Source: CAZNVB01 sp964651495 (GTDB taxonomy: Bacteria > Acidobacteriota > Aminicenantia > Aminicenantales > UBA8522). Taken from it: a stretch of DNA of 13,285 nt. The stretch spans positions 1 to 13,285 of the forward strand of contig CAZYWP010000088.1 of the NCBI GenBank assembly GCA_964651495.1, in the 5' to 3' direction. Made by a program: the position numbers and the translations under genes. This document shows, in pieces, positions 8,901-13,285 of this stretch. The notes beneath the pieces are model-generated. The model searched no databases and was not told where the DNA came from. It saw nothing but the letters and a program-made list of their open reading frames with translations. Within the stretch, counting starts at the first letter, position 1; every line of letters starts with the position of its first letter.

Positions 8901-9080
8901 ACGCCCATGGCCATCGCCGTCATCGGCGGGCTGGTCCTCTCGACGGTGCTGAGCCTGGTCGTCGTCCCCTCGTTTTACGTCATCGCCGACAGGTTATTCA
9001 AGCGGCGGCGGAGACATGTCGAGGACGGTCAGGTGGTAGCCGCAGAGGCCGCAGAGGCGGCCTCGCCTTCCAAGGGGTAG
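5973..9080 (+). CDS. RND family efflux transporter, HAE1/AcrB-type
   Basis: A proton-driven inner-membrane pump of 1035 residues, the standard RND length. It has an N-terminal helix (about 10-28), a large periplasmic loop, a block of helices (335-485), a second periplasmic loop and a second block (848-1005), giving the expected 12-helix pattern. Proton-relay residues are present: D399-D400 in GIVVDDAIMVMEN and K917-N918 in GIVKKNSIILVDY, matching the Asp pair and Lys of AcrB. The absence of CusA-type methionine/metal signatures favours the hydrophobe/amphiphile class over heavy-metal exporters. GTG start at 5973; AAGGAG (5961-5966) overlaps the preceding TAA, so translation is probably coupled. 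The cytosolic tail (1008-1035) is Arg-rich, then Ala/Glu-rich, encoded partly by a 9-bp tandem duplication. With the two genes before it, it forms a complete tripartite pump operon. Substrate unknown. Confidence 0.95.
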   Translation: MNLTDVCVRKPVLAWMLMAATIVFGIVAARRIGISQFPDVDFPNITVSVTWEGAAPEVIENDVVEVLEEALVQVEGMRTITSVCRQGSAYITLELDLSRDVDFAMQDVQAKVSQAQRRLPRDIDPPVISKSNPEDQPILFVSLAGPFPQRILSDYVRYSLREKLQTIPGVGEITMMGAQDRNIRLWLDATKLDEKGLTVRDVILALQREHVELPAGRLETRGREMNVRVLGEAIDLDTLRKIAIKEASGSPIYISDVALVEDGFEDIRRLARVNGVQAQGVGIRKQRGANAVSVAKAARRAVEDFQKTLPEGMTAAITMDSTKFIEESVREIQFELILSVLLTALVCWMFLGSFSSTLNVILAIPMSLMGTIAIIYFLGFTFNTFTLLGMALAVGIVVDDAIMVMENIFRHREGGKGLVKAALDGTHEIAFAALAATLAVVAIFVPVVFMKGVIGRFFLQFGITLCLAVLLSYIEAVTLAPARCSQFLKTSREGRSRMGLIVDKSFRWLEKTYSAVLGRSLRRPGLILALAVLLFAGALLVLMSLPGEFVPSQDLSRVSVRFQTAVGSDINETDRLMNKAETTLADHPEVTQLFSFVGGMGGGGVNMGNIFATLVPPGKREMNQAEFSAVLRRELNSIPGVRAVIQDMSQAGFTAQRGFPVEFSVRGSDWNQLVEVSQDVMGRMAASGMVVDLDTDYQLGMPELRVTPDRALAADIGVSIDDVATTLNALVGGIRAGKYSTGGRRIDVRMKLLASQRTRPEDIAQLKVQSRSGQLVPLSSLVAYEEQPALQAITRRDRERAISIYANVAPGHSQNEALRYVESLFKGLPVGNRIVLGGASVAFRESMSSLLFAMFLGIAIAYMILASQFNSYKDPFTIITILPLSIAGAAFALLLTGRSLNIFSMIGLLLLMGIVKKNSIILVDYANAFKAKGFDARESMKKAGPIRLRPILMTATATLMAAIPPALGLGPGSEIRTPMAIAVIGGLVLSTVLSLVVVPSFYVIADRLFKRRRRHVEDGQVVAAEAAEAASPSKG
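9041..9058 (+). repeat. 9-bp tandem duplication in the pump C-terminal tail
   Basis: Two perfect copies of CGCAGAGGC lie end to end within codons for the Ala-Ala-Glu-Ala-Ala-Glu-Ala-Ala part of the RND pump's extreme C-terminus. The unit preserves frame, so copy-number change would only lengthen a disordered tail. Confidence 0.7.
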
Positions 9081-9100
9081 CGCCGACTCCTCTCCTGCCT

Positions 9101-10192
9101 TTAGGCGCGGTAAGCTCGCACCTTCTCCATCACTCTGTTCGCAGAATCCACAGATGGGACACCCTGCACTTTATAAAACACTCCCCCCGTCAGGCGGTTT
9201 TCCTCCAGGGCGGTCTGGAACGAGGTGAAATCGACAGACACCAGAAGCGGCAGATCGCCGGCAACAGCTCTGAGGTTCGGCAACACCTCAAATGCCGGAG
9301 GAAAACCCCGGTCATCGGCGAGATAGATGGCTTTCAGGCCTCGGAGCGAGCGCACTGCCGGGATCAGGTGGCGGCCGTTGCCGTGCAAGTGTAGCACGCC
9401 GCCGTCGAAGTGAGTCAGGATGCGCTCCGCAGGCGCACGCCCCCATTCTTCGAACATTCCCACTGAGGTCATATGAAACGGGTCGACGCTTTCCGAGACG
9501 ATCCTCCCCGGGATCCACTGGACCATGTTGCTGCAGGTCCCCCCGGCCAGAAGGGGAATGGAGCCGAAGAAGGCCTCCTGGACACGGACGTTGAGGTCGA
9601 GAGCAAAATCGACTGCTCTGCGAACCCGGTGGGGGTTGTCGTAGAGCTCCATATAGGTCCGAGTCGCTCCGAATAACTCAAACACGAAATTCAGGCTGTC
9701 GATCAGGATGAAATGGCTGATCCCGAACTTTCCCCTGCTCCCCTCGCCAAAGATTTCCATCTGCTCCAGGAAACGCTTGTACCAGGGATGGGAATCGTTG
9801 AACCTAAGGCTGTCGAACTCGGCCCAGTCCTTCAGGAACGGAGGGACCATCGAAGAGATCCAGCCGGTCTCGGTGTCGCATAGGTAGCGGACTTCTCCGC
9901 CCAGCAATCCGCCGTAGAGGCCCTGATCGAACTCGCTCAAGTAGGCGCTGGGGATCGAATCGTCCTCGATGCCCGCGCGCTCCTTGAGCATGGAGTCCCA
10001 AAAAGCAATCCGCTCGCGGGGATCCGGGCAATCGCAGAATCCTTCATGATGCTTTCGGCGGAACTCGGCCAGCGCGCGGCTCGGGACTTCCATCGAGGCG
10101 AAAATCCGGCTCTCGGCGCGCCTCTCATACAGCCGCCGCAGCCGCTCCATGACATCTGCCGCGCCGGGCTTGTAGGCGATCGGTCCGTTCAC
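9101..10192 (-). CDS. uroporphyrinogen decarboxylase (URO-D)-like superfamily protein
   Basis: A 363-residue protein that resembles the URO-D/methyltransferase superfamily (COG0407), TIM-barrel proteins that include heme-pathway URO-D and corrinoid methyltransferases such as MtaA. The most telling segment is HLHGNGRHLIPAV (268-280) followed by LKAIYLADD. It occupies the place of the HxCGN zinc/substrate motif of MtaA-type enzymes, but with His in place of Cys. DFALDLNVRV (195-204) and SVDFTSF (319-325) also fit the fold. Housekeeping URO-D is unlikely, because the canonical N-terminal Arg-rich motif is not evident and no heme genes are nearby. GTG start at 10192, only 3 bp after the DUF3795 stop, implies co-transcription. 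An in-frame ATG at codon 15 (plus-strand 10150) is an alternative start; neither has a strong ribosome site. The reaction is unknown; a methyl-transfer or decarboxylase-like role is inference. Confidence 0.72.
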   Translation of the reverse strand: MNGPIAYKPGAADVMERLRRLYERRAESRIFASMEVPSRALAEFRRKHHEGFCDCPDPRERIAFWDSMLKERAGIEDDSIPSAYLSEFDQGLYGGLLGGEVRYLCDTETGWISSMVPPFLKDWAEFDSLRFNDSHPWYKRFLEQMEIFGEGSRGKFGISHFILIDSLNFVFELFGATRTYMELYDNPHRVRRAVDFALDLNVRVQEAFFGSIPLLAGGTCSNMVQWIPGRIVSESVDPFHMTSVGMFEEWGRAPAERILTHFDGGVLHLHGNGRHLIPAVRSLRGLKAIYLADDRGFPPAFEVLPNLRAVAGDLPLLVSVDFTSFQTALEENRLTGGVFYKVQGVPSVDSANRVMEKVRAYRA

Positions 10193-10195
10193 GGC

Positions 10196-10609
10196 CTATT
10201 TCTTCTTAGGCTTCTTAGGCTTCTTAGGCGGATTCTTTTTGGGCCGGCGGGACGGCGCTCGCTTCTTCGTTGAAGCGCGCACTGTTTCGAGGTTGGCTTT
10301 GGCCGGCGGGACTTTTTCAATGAAGGCTCCGAGAATGGCGCAGGGATACTCGACGCAATAGGCGCAATTCAATACTTTTTTCTCCAGCCCGCACTTTCGG
10401 ATCGCGCATTCGAAACAATGGCCGATATGGACCCCCTCGCTAACGATACAGCTCACGCAATTGACCATTTCAGGGGAGATGTCGGCGCCGTATTCCTTGG
10501 CCCATTGCTTTGCCGTCTTCGCCCTCAGCGCATTGTCGTTCGTCTTGAAGGCGATGTAAGCCGGGCAAACCGCGCAGTCCAAGCCGCAGATGGCGATTAT
10601 TTTTTCCAT
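10196..10609 (-). CDS. cysteine-rich DUF3795 domain protein
   Basis: A 137-residue cytoplasmic protein matching the DUF3795 pattern: an opening MEKIIAICGLDCAVCPAY and eleven cysteines. They fall at 8, 12, 15 (CxxxCxxC), 51, 54 (CxxC), 65, 68 (CxxC), 73, 82, 85 (CxxC) and 90. Such spacing suggests bound zinc or iron-sulfur centres; the family has no established function. After about residue 110 the chain becomes an extremely basic Lys/Pro tail (RRPKKNPPKKPKKPKKK), part of which is encoded by a 9-bp tandem repeat. The tail is not part of the domain and could bind nucleic acid or acidic partners. The start is secure: AGGAGGAG (plus-strand 10612-10619) sits 2-3 bp from the ATG in its longest form, with GGAG at good distance. 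First gene of the pair with the URO-D-like gene. Confidence 0.82.
   Translation of the reverse strand: MEKIIAICGLDCAVCPAYIAFKTNDNALRAKTAKQWAKEYGADISPEMVNCVSCIVSEGVHIGHCFECAIRKCGLEKKVLNCAYCVEYPCAILGAFIEKVPPAKANLETVRASTKKRAPSRRPKKNPPKKPKKPKKK
10202..10228 (-). repeat. three-copy 9-bp tandem repeat in the DUF3795 C-terminus
   Basis: Three perfect consecutive copies of CTTCTTAGG (plus-strand reading) encode the Pro-Lys-Lys repeats at the end of the DUF3795 protein. Unit length is a multiple of three, so slippage would change the number of PKK units without shifting frame. It ends 3 bp short of the stop region that abuts the downstream GTG. Confidence 0.85.
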
Positions 10610-10655
10610 TGCTCCTCCTGTAACCTCATCTCTACATGCCTTCTCATCCGGGATG

Positions 10656-10685
10656 ATGGTAATCGACTGGAGAAAACAATGTCAA
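10656..10685 (-). promoter_or_regulatory. promoter for the DUF3795/URO-D-like operon
   Basis: On the minus strand a perfect TTGACA (plus-strand 10680-10685) is followed after 18 bp by TACCAT (plus-strand 10656-10661, 4 of 6 to TATAAT). The predicted start near 10649 leaves a leader of about 40 nt ending in the strong AGGAGGAG ribosome site. Confidence 0.5.
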
Positions 10686-10789
10686 GGCAGATGTTAAAAG
10701 CCCCGCCGGGTGAAAATAAGACGGTTTTTGCCTCAACAAAGAGCCCTTCTCGAATGAAAAAAAGCCAACGGTGAGCATTCTCTCGCTCG

Positions 10790-10818
10790 AAGAACGTCTC
10801 TTTGAATGAAACGTTCTT
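10790..10818. repeat. perfect 8-bp inverted repeat upstream of brnTA
   Basis: AAGAACGT (10790-10797) and ACGTTCTT (10811-10818) are exact reverse complements with a 13-nt spacer, in the AT-richer stretch between the DUF3795 and brnT genes. It may be a regulator-binding site or a hairpin; no T tract follows it, so it is not a typical terminator. Apart from this, the promoters and the operator candidate, I see nothing gene-like in 10620-10903. Confidence 0.5.
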
Positions 10819-10874
10819 ATGTTTCCTGATTGGCCGAATCTGAACACGATCAGATGCAGAGTGATGCCGGCATC

Positions 10875-10903
10875 TTGAAAATATGCACAAAAGTACATAC
10901 AAT
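10875..10903 (+). promoter_or_regulatory. sigma70-like promoter at the brnTA module
   Basis: TTGAAA (10875-10880) and TACAAT (10898-10903) are spaced by exactly 17 bp and match the consensus at 5 of 6 bases each. The -10 box abuts the brnT ATG at 10904, so the expected transcription start (about 10910) falls inside the first codons. Either transcription starts unusually close to the box, or another promoter drives full-length brnT and this one gives a shortened message still able to express brnA. Confidence 0.45.
10882..10899. promoter_or_regulatory. candidate BrnA operator (18-bp inverted repeat)
   Basis: TATGCAC-AAAA-GTACATA is an inverted repeat with 6 of 7 base pairs matching around a 4-nt centre, placed between the -35 and -10 boxes above. 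Ribbon-helix-helix antitoxins such as BrnA are known to bind such palindromes and repress their own operon. The assignment rests on position and symmetry. Confidence 0.45.
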
Positions 10904-11188
10904 ATGATCCGCTATCAATGGGATAAGAAAAAGGCCGATGATAATTTTCGAAAGCATGGCATCTATTTCGCCGATGCGGTATCAGTTTTTTTCGACGATC
11001 TTGCTCTGACCATCGAGGATGAAAGCTCAGGCGAAAGACGATGGGTAACACTGGGATGCGACCTCTTTGGCCGGACGCTGGTAGTGGTCTATGGCTGGCG
11101 TGGCGATGAGATCAGAATCATATCGGCGAGAAAAGCGAGCGCGAAAGAACGCAGGAAATACGGAAAAAAGCATGTGCAAAACCTATGA
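10904..11188 (+). CDS. brnT: BrnT family toxin, type II toxin-antitoxin system
   Basis: A 94-residue toxin of the BrnT family, RelE-like-fold ribonucleases that block translation when free of antitoxin. The family pattern is complete: the opening YQWDKKKADDNFRKHGIYF (4-22), then ERRWVTLGCDLFGRTLVVVYGWR (44-66), and the closing IRIISARKASAKERRKY (70-86) with the conserved basic and acidic residues. The ATG at 10904 matches the usual family N-terminus. An in-frame ATG at 10883 would add seven residues but lies upstream within the promoter spacer. No good ribosome site precedes either. The brnA ATG lies 17 bp before the end of brnT, in another frame, the usual toxin-first arrangement for this system. 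No truncation or frameshift is visible, so the toxin is probably active. The local sequence is AT-richer than the neighbours, fitting acquired DNA. Confidence 0.9.
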   Translation: MIRYQWDKKKADDNFRKHGIYFADAVSVFFDDLALTIEDESSGERRWVTLGCDLFGRTLVVVYGWRGDEIRIISARKASAKERRKYGKKHVQNL

Positions 11189-11453
11189 TTTTGGTAAAGG
11201 CAAAAGAGGGGCCGTAGTCCCTCTGCCTCCGGGCAAGACCCGTATTACCATTCGTTTGGATAACGAGATTCTTGATTGGTTCCGTTCCCAGGTCGAAACC
11301 CGAGGCGGCGGCAGTTATCAAGCCATGATCAACAGCGTCCTCAGAGAGCATGTTCAACGTAGGGGAGAGCCGCTGGAGCGATATTTGAGACGTATCATAC
11401 GGGAGGAGCTTCGAAACGCAGGACCTGGCACAGGATTCCTGCCTCCACAATAA
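11172..11453 (+). CDS. brnA: BrnA family antitoxin
   Basis: A 93-residue antitoxin, partner of BrnT. The DNA-binding ribbon-helix-helix segment is clear: PPGKTRITIRLDNEILDWF (19-37) followed by the helix QVETRGGGSYQAMINSVLREHV (40-61). The C-terminal 30 residues, rich in Arg and Glu (RRGEPLERYLRRIIREELR), should wrap or neutralise the toxin. Family members bind the toxin as a complex and repress their own promoter. The ATG at 11172 overlaps the last 17 bp of brnT, preceded by the purine-rich GGAAAAAAG. A longer in-frame start at 11091 lies deep inside brnT and would add a non-conserved, Arg-rich leader, so I rejected it. The gene ends ahead of the convergent pit gene. Confidence 0.88.
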   Translation: MCKTYDFGKGKRGAVVPLPPGKTRITIRLDNEILDWFRSQVETRGGGSYQAMINSVLREHVQRRGEPLERYLRRIIREELRNAGPGTGFLPPQ

Positions 11454-11551
11454 TTCGCCGTCTTATGGCCAGGGCCTTCCTGGACGAAGGTTCTCGATCT
11501 TTGTAGCAAAGTGAGAGGTAGGGGAGCGGATTGGGATGGGGGCGATGAACC

Positions 11552-11568
11552 CGTGACTTTGCGTCACG
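11552..11568. terminator. stem-loop at the pit stop codon (possible shared terminator)
   Basis: CGTGAC-TTTGC-GTCACG is a perfect 6-bp stem with a 5-nt loop that spans the pit stop codon, between the convergent brnA and pit genes. Neither strand shows a strong T run after it, so it may be an RNA-end stabiliser or rho-assisted site instead of an intrinsic terminator. A smaller CCAGG/CCTGG hairpin lies at 11469-11483, downstream of brnA. Confidence 0.35.
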
Positions 11569-12562
11569 AGGGAAGGTGAAGGAGGGAAATTCCCAGCCAG
11601 AAGGCGGCCGAGAGGATGGCCGATCCGGGGATGGTTAGAGCCCAGGCCCAGACAATCCGGTAGGCCAGGCCCCAGCGGACGGCCTTAAAGTGGGTCGTAG
11701 CTCCGACGCCGATAATCGCACCGGTGATGGTGTGGGTTGTCGAGACAGGCGCGCCAACGACGGACGAGAACAGGATCGATGTCGCCGCGGCCGTTTCGGC
11801 GCTGAATCCATGCACCGGCTTCAGCTTGGTCATCTTCATGCCCAGAGTTTCGATGACCTTCCACCCGCCGCTCAGAGTGCCCATAGCGATGGCGAAATGA
11901 CAGCTGATGATGACCCAAAACGGAACATAAAAATCCCCTTTAAGATGACCAGTGCTATAGAGCAGCATGGCGATAATCCCCATCGTCTTCTGGGCATCGT
12001 TGGTGCCGTGGCCCAAGCTGTAAAGGGCGGCGGAGACGAGCTGCAGCCGGCGGAACCAGCGGTCGACCGTCCGGGGGGCCCGATGCCGAACAATCCAGTA
12101 AACGGCAAGCATAATGGCGTACCCCAGCGCCAGGCCGATGAGCGGCGCCAGAAAGATAAAGAGCAGTATTTTTAGCAAGCCCGACCAGATCAAAGCCTTG
12201 AGGCCGCTCTTGAGAATCGCCGTGCCGACCAATCCCCCGACCAGAGAGTGGGAAACGCTGATCGGAAATCCCAGGCGAGTGCAGAAATAGGACCAGATTA
12301 TGGCTCCCAATAGGGTGGAAAGGATCAGCGGCGGGGTAACGATCGCCGTATCGATGACGCCCTTTCCAATGGTCGTCGCCACGTGGACGCCGAAAAAAAA
12401 CGCAGCGACAAAATTGAAGAAGGCGGCCCAGAGAACGGCCTGGCGCGGTGACAGCACCCGTGTGGAGACGACTGTGGCGATCGAATTGGCCGCGTCGTTC
12501 ATCCCGTTGACGAAATCGAAGAGCAGGGCGAGGAAGATAATGGTGACGATCAGCACGGTCAT
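11564..12562 (-). CDS. pit: Pit family low-affinity inorganic phosphate transporter
   Basis: A 332-residue polytopic permease of the Pit/PiT family, which takes up inorganic phosphate with a divalent metal and protons (or sodium in some members). Both inverted-repeat signatures are present. The first half carries GMNDAANSIAT (20-30) and FPISVSHSLVGG (99-110). The second carries GHGTNDAQKTMG (184-195) and APVSTTHTITGAIIG (271-285). About ten hydrophobic helices are visible. Length fits the compact bacterial form without the large central loop of E. coli PitA. The ATG lies 12 bp after the DUF47 stop; the ribosome site is weak, so translation may be coupled to the upstream gene. The DUF47-Pit pairing is a well-known arrangement. 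Sulfate permease is less likely, given the DUF47 partner. Confidence 0.94.
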   Translation of the reverse strand: MTVLIVTIIFLALLFDFVNGMNDAANSIATVVSTRVLSPRQAVLWAAFFNFVAAFFFGVHVATTIGKGVIDTAIVTPPLILSTLLGAIIWSYFCTRLGFPISVSHSLVGGLVGTAILKSGLKALIWSGLLKILLFIFLAPLIGLALGYAIMLAVYWIVRHRAPRTVDRWFRRLQLVSAALYSLGHGTNDAQKTMGIIAMLLYSTGHLKGDFYVPFWVIISCHFAIAMGTLSGGWKVIETLGMKMTKLKPVHGFSAETAAATSILFSSVVGAPVSTTHTITGAIIGVGATTHFKAVRWGLAYRIVWAWALTIPGSAILSAAFWLGISLLHLPS

Positions 12563-12574
12563 CGGACGGCGTCT

Positions 12575-13201
12575 TCAGGTATTCTCGAGCACGATGCCTT
12601 CAGTAATGTTGGCCACGTCCTCGCAGCAGTCGGTGGCCCGCTCGAGGTATTCCAGGATATCCTTCCATTTGACCAGCTCGAACGGGTTTTTTTCTTCCCG
12701 AAAGAGGCGGGCGACGGTGCTGCGCCGGATGTAATCGGCCTGGTCCTCGAGCCGGTTGATCTCCACGGTCAGCTCCAGGATGCGGTCGGGTTTCTTGAGC
12801 CGGCGCAGGAGGCCGACCATTTCCTGGACCAGCTTGGCGCTTTCGAGGAGAACGCCGGCGAGATCGCGAACCTCGCGGGGCATGCATTCCGGGCAGTAGA
12901 TCTCGATCCGCGTGGAGGCCGCTTCGGCCTGGTCGAGGATGTCGTCGAGTCGCCCGGCCAGCTCGTGGATGTCTTGGCGGTCGATGGGCGTGACGAACGT
13001 CTTGTGCAGCTTGGATATCAGCGCGTGGACGGTCTGGTCGGTCTGGTGCTCGATGGTCTTGATCTTTTGCGAAAATTCCGCCGCGTTGTCCTTGGCGTCG
13101 AGCATGGTGACCAGGATTTGAACGCCCTCGACGATACCCGAACAGATTTTGTCGAAATGATCGTAGAACACCTCGTTCCTCGGGGTCAGGGACTTGATCA
13201 T
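12575..13201 (-). CDS. DUF47 (PhoU-like) Pit accessory protein
   Basis: A 208-residue all-helical cytoplasmic protein of the DUF47/TIGR00153 family, related to PhoU and found next to Pit transporters, whose activity it is thought to modulate. Visible hallmarks: the N-terminal PRNEVFYDHFDKI, KTIEHQTDQTVHALISKL (an acidic E/D helix of the PhoU type), TFVTPIDRQDIHELAGRLDDILD, and the closing LEYLERATDCCEDVANI (E/DxxxD pattern). I chose the ATG at 13201 over the upstream in-frame ATG at 13264. It has a GGAGA ribosome site (plus-strand 13209-13213) at good spacing, it gives the family N-terminus, and the upstream ATG sits within a few bases of the promoter -10 box. First gene of the two-gene phosphate operon. 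Confidence 0.92.
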   Translation of the reverse strand: MIKSLTPRNEVFYDHFDKICSGIVEGVQILVTMLDAKDNAAEFSQKIKTIEHQTDQTVHALISKLHKTFVTPIDRQDIHELAGRLDDILDQAEAASTRIEIYCPECMPREVRDLAGVLLESAKLVQEMVGLLRRLKKPDRILELTVEINRLEDQADYIRRSTVARLFREEKNPFELVKWKDILEYLERATDCCEDVANITEGIVLENT

Positions 13202-13256
13202 CGGCGTATCTCCGTTTCCGGGAAAATCCTTCTCTCTCTCAAGGTAGGGGAGAAAA

Positions 13257-13284
13257 ATTATCACGAATTCGGGATGAATGTCAA
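13257..13284 (-). promoter_or_regulatory. promoter of the DUF47-pit operon
   Basis: On the minus strand a perfect TTGACA (plus-strand 13279-13284) and GATAAT (plus-strand 13257-13262, 5 of 6 to consensus) are spaced by 16 bp. The predicted start near 13250 lies about 50 nt before the DUF47 ATG. I see no obvious Pho-box direct repeats, so low-phosphate control is not indicated within the visible part. Confidence 0.6.
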
Positions 13285-13285
13285 A

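Noticed and set aside
9080..9108. GCGCC/GGCGC inverted repeat between the convergent pump and URO-D-like genes as a terminator
   Set aside because: The arms are 5 bp with a 19-nt loop and no T run on either strand; too weak to call.
10679..10774. Small plus-strand open frame (31 codons) starting ATGTCAAGG with GGAG upstream
   Set aside because: It overlaps the -35 box of the DUF3795 operon, has no recognisable content and is short enough to arise by chance; only conservation or transcript data could revive it.
11516..13252. Direct repeat AGGTAGGGGAG at 11516-11526 and 13242-13252 flanking the phosphate module
   Set aside because: An 11-bp match is expected by chance several times in a window this size, and no other mobility sign accompanies it.

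Overview
The window is GC-rich and gene-dense. It encodes a tripartite efflux pump with an outer-membrane TolC-type channel, so the host should be a diderm (Gram-negative) bacterium. Gene content (exported ADP-ribosylglycohydrolase, URO-D-like protein, DUF3795 protein, Pit with a DUF47 partner) and style recall uncultivated Acidobacteriota/Aminicenantes-like or other deep-branching lineages. That placement is an impression, because the window holds no phylogenetic marker gene.

Layout, left to right. (1) A minus-strand TerC-family membrane protein with its own extended -10 promoter, divergent from (2) a plus-strand pair: a YhbS-type GNAT acetyltransferase and an ADP-ribosylglycohydrolase-family protein with a signal peptide. 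(3) A likely intrinsic terminator, then a new promoter and a plus-strand three-gene RND efflux operon: TolC-type outer-membrane channel, membrane-fusion protein and 1035-residue HAE1-type RND pump. The first two genes overlap by 4 bp and the pump start follows by 10 bp. (4) Convergent to it, a minus-strand pair: a cysteine-rich DUF3795 protein and, 3 bp downstream, a URO-D-superfamily protein; a perfect TTGACA -35 box lies upstream. (5) A plus-strand BrnT/BrnA type II toxin-antitoxin module, with an 18-bp inverted repeat inside its promoter spacer as a candidate operator. (6) A minus-strand phosphate module: DUF47 (PhoU-like) Pit accessory protein followed by a Pit-family phosphate permease, with a strong promoter at the right edge of the window.

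Functionally these are independent cassettes: efflux, inorganic phosphate uptake, toxin-antitoxin, and two modules of unknown role (GNAT plus exported ADP-ribosylglycohydrolase; DUF3795 plus URO-D-like). I see no CRISPR array, rRNA, tRNA, insertion sequence or phage gene. I do not find a clearly new defence or biosynthetic system. The items most worth a second look are the DUF3795/URO-D-like pair, the exported ADP-ribosylglycohydrolase, the brnTA promoter/operator geometry and the palindrome-rich spacer between terC and the GNAT gene.
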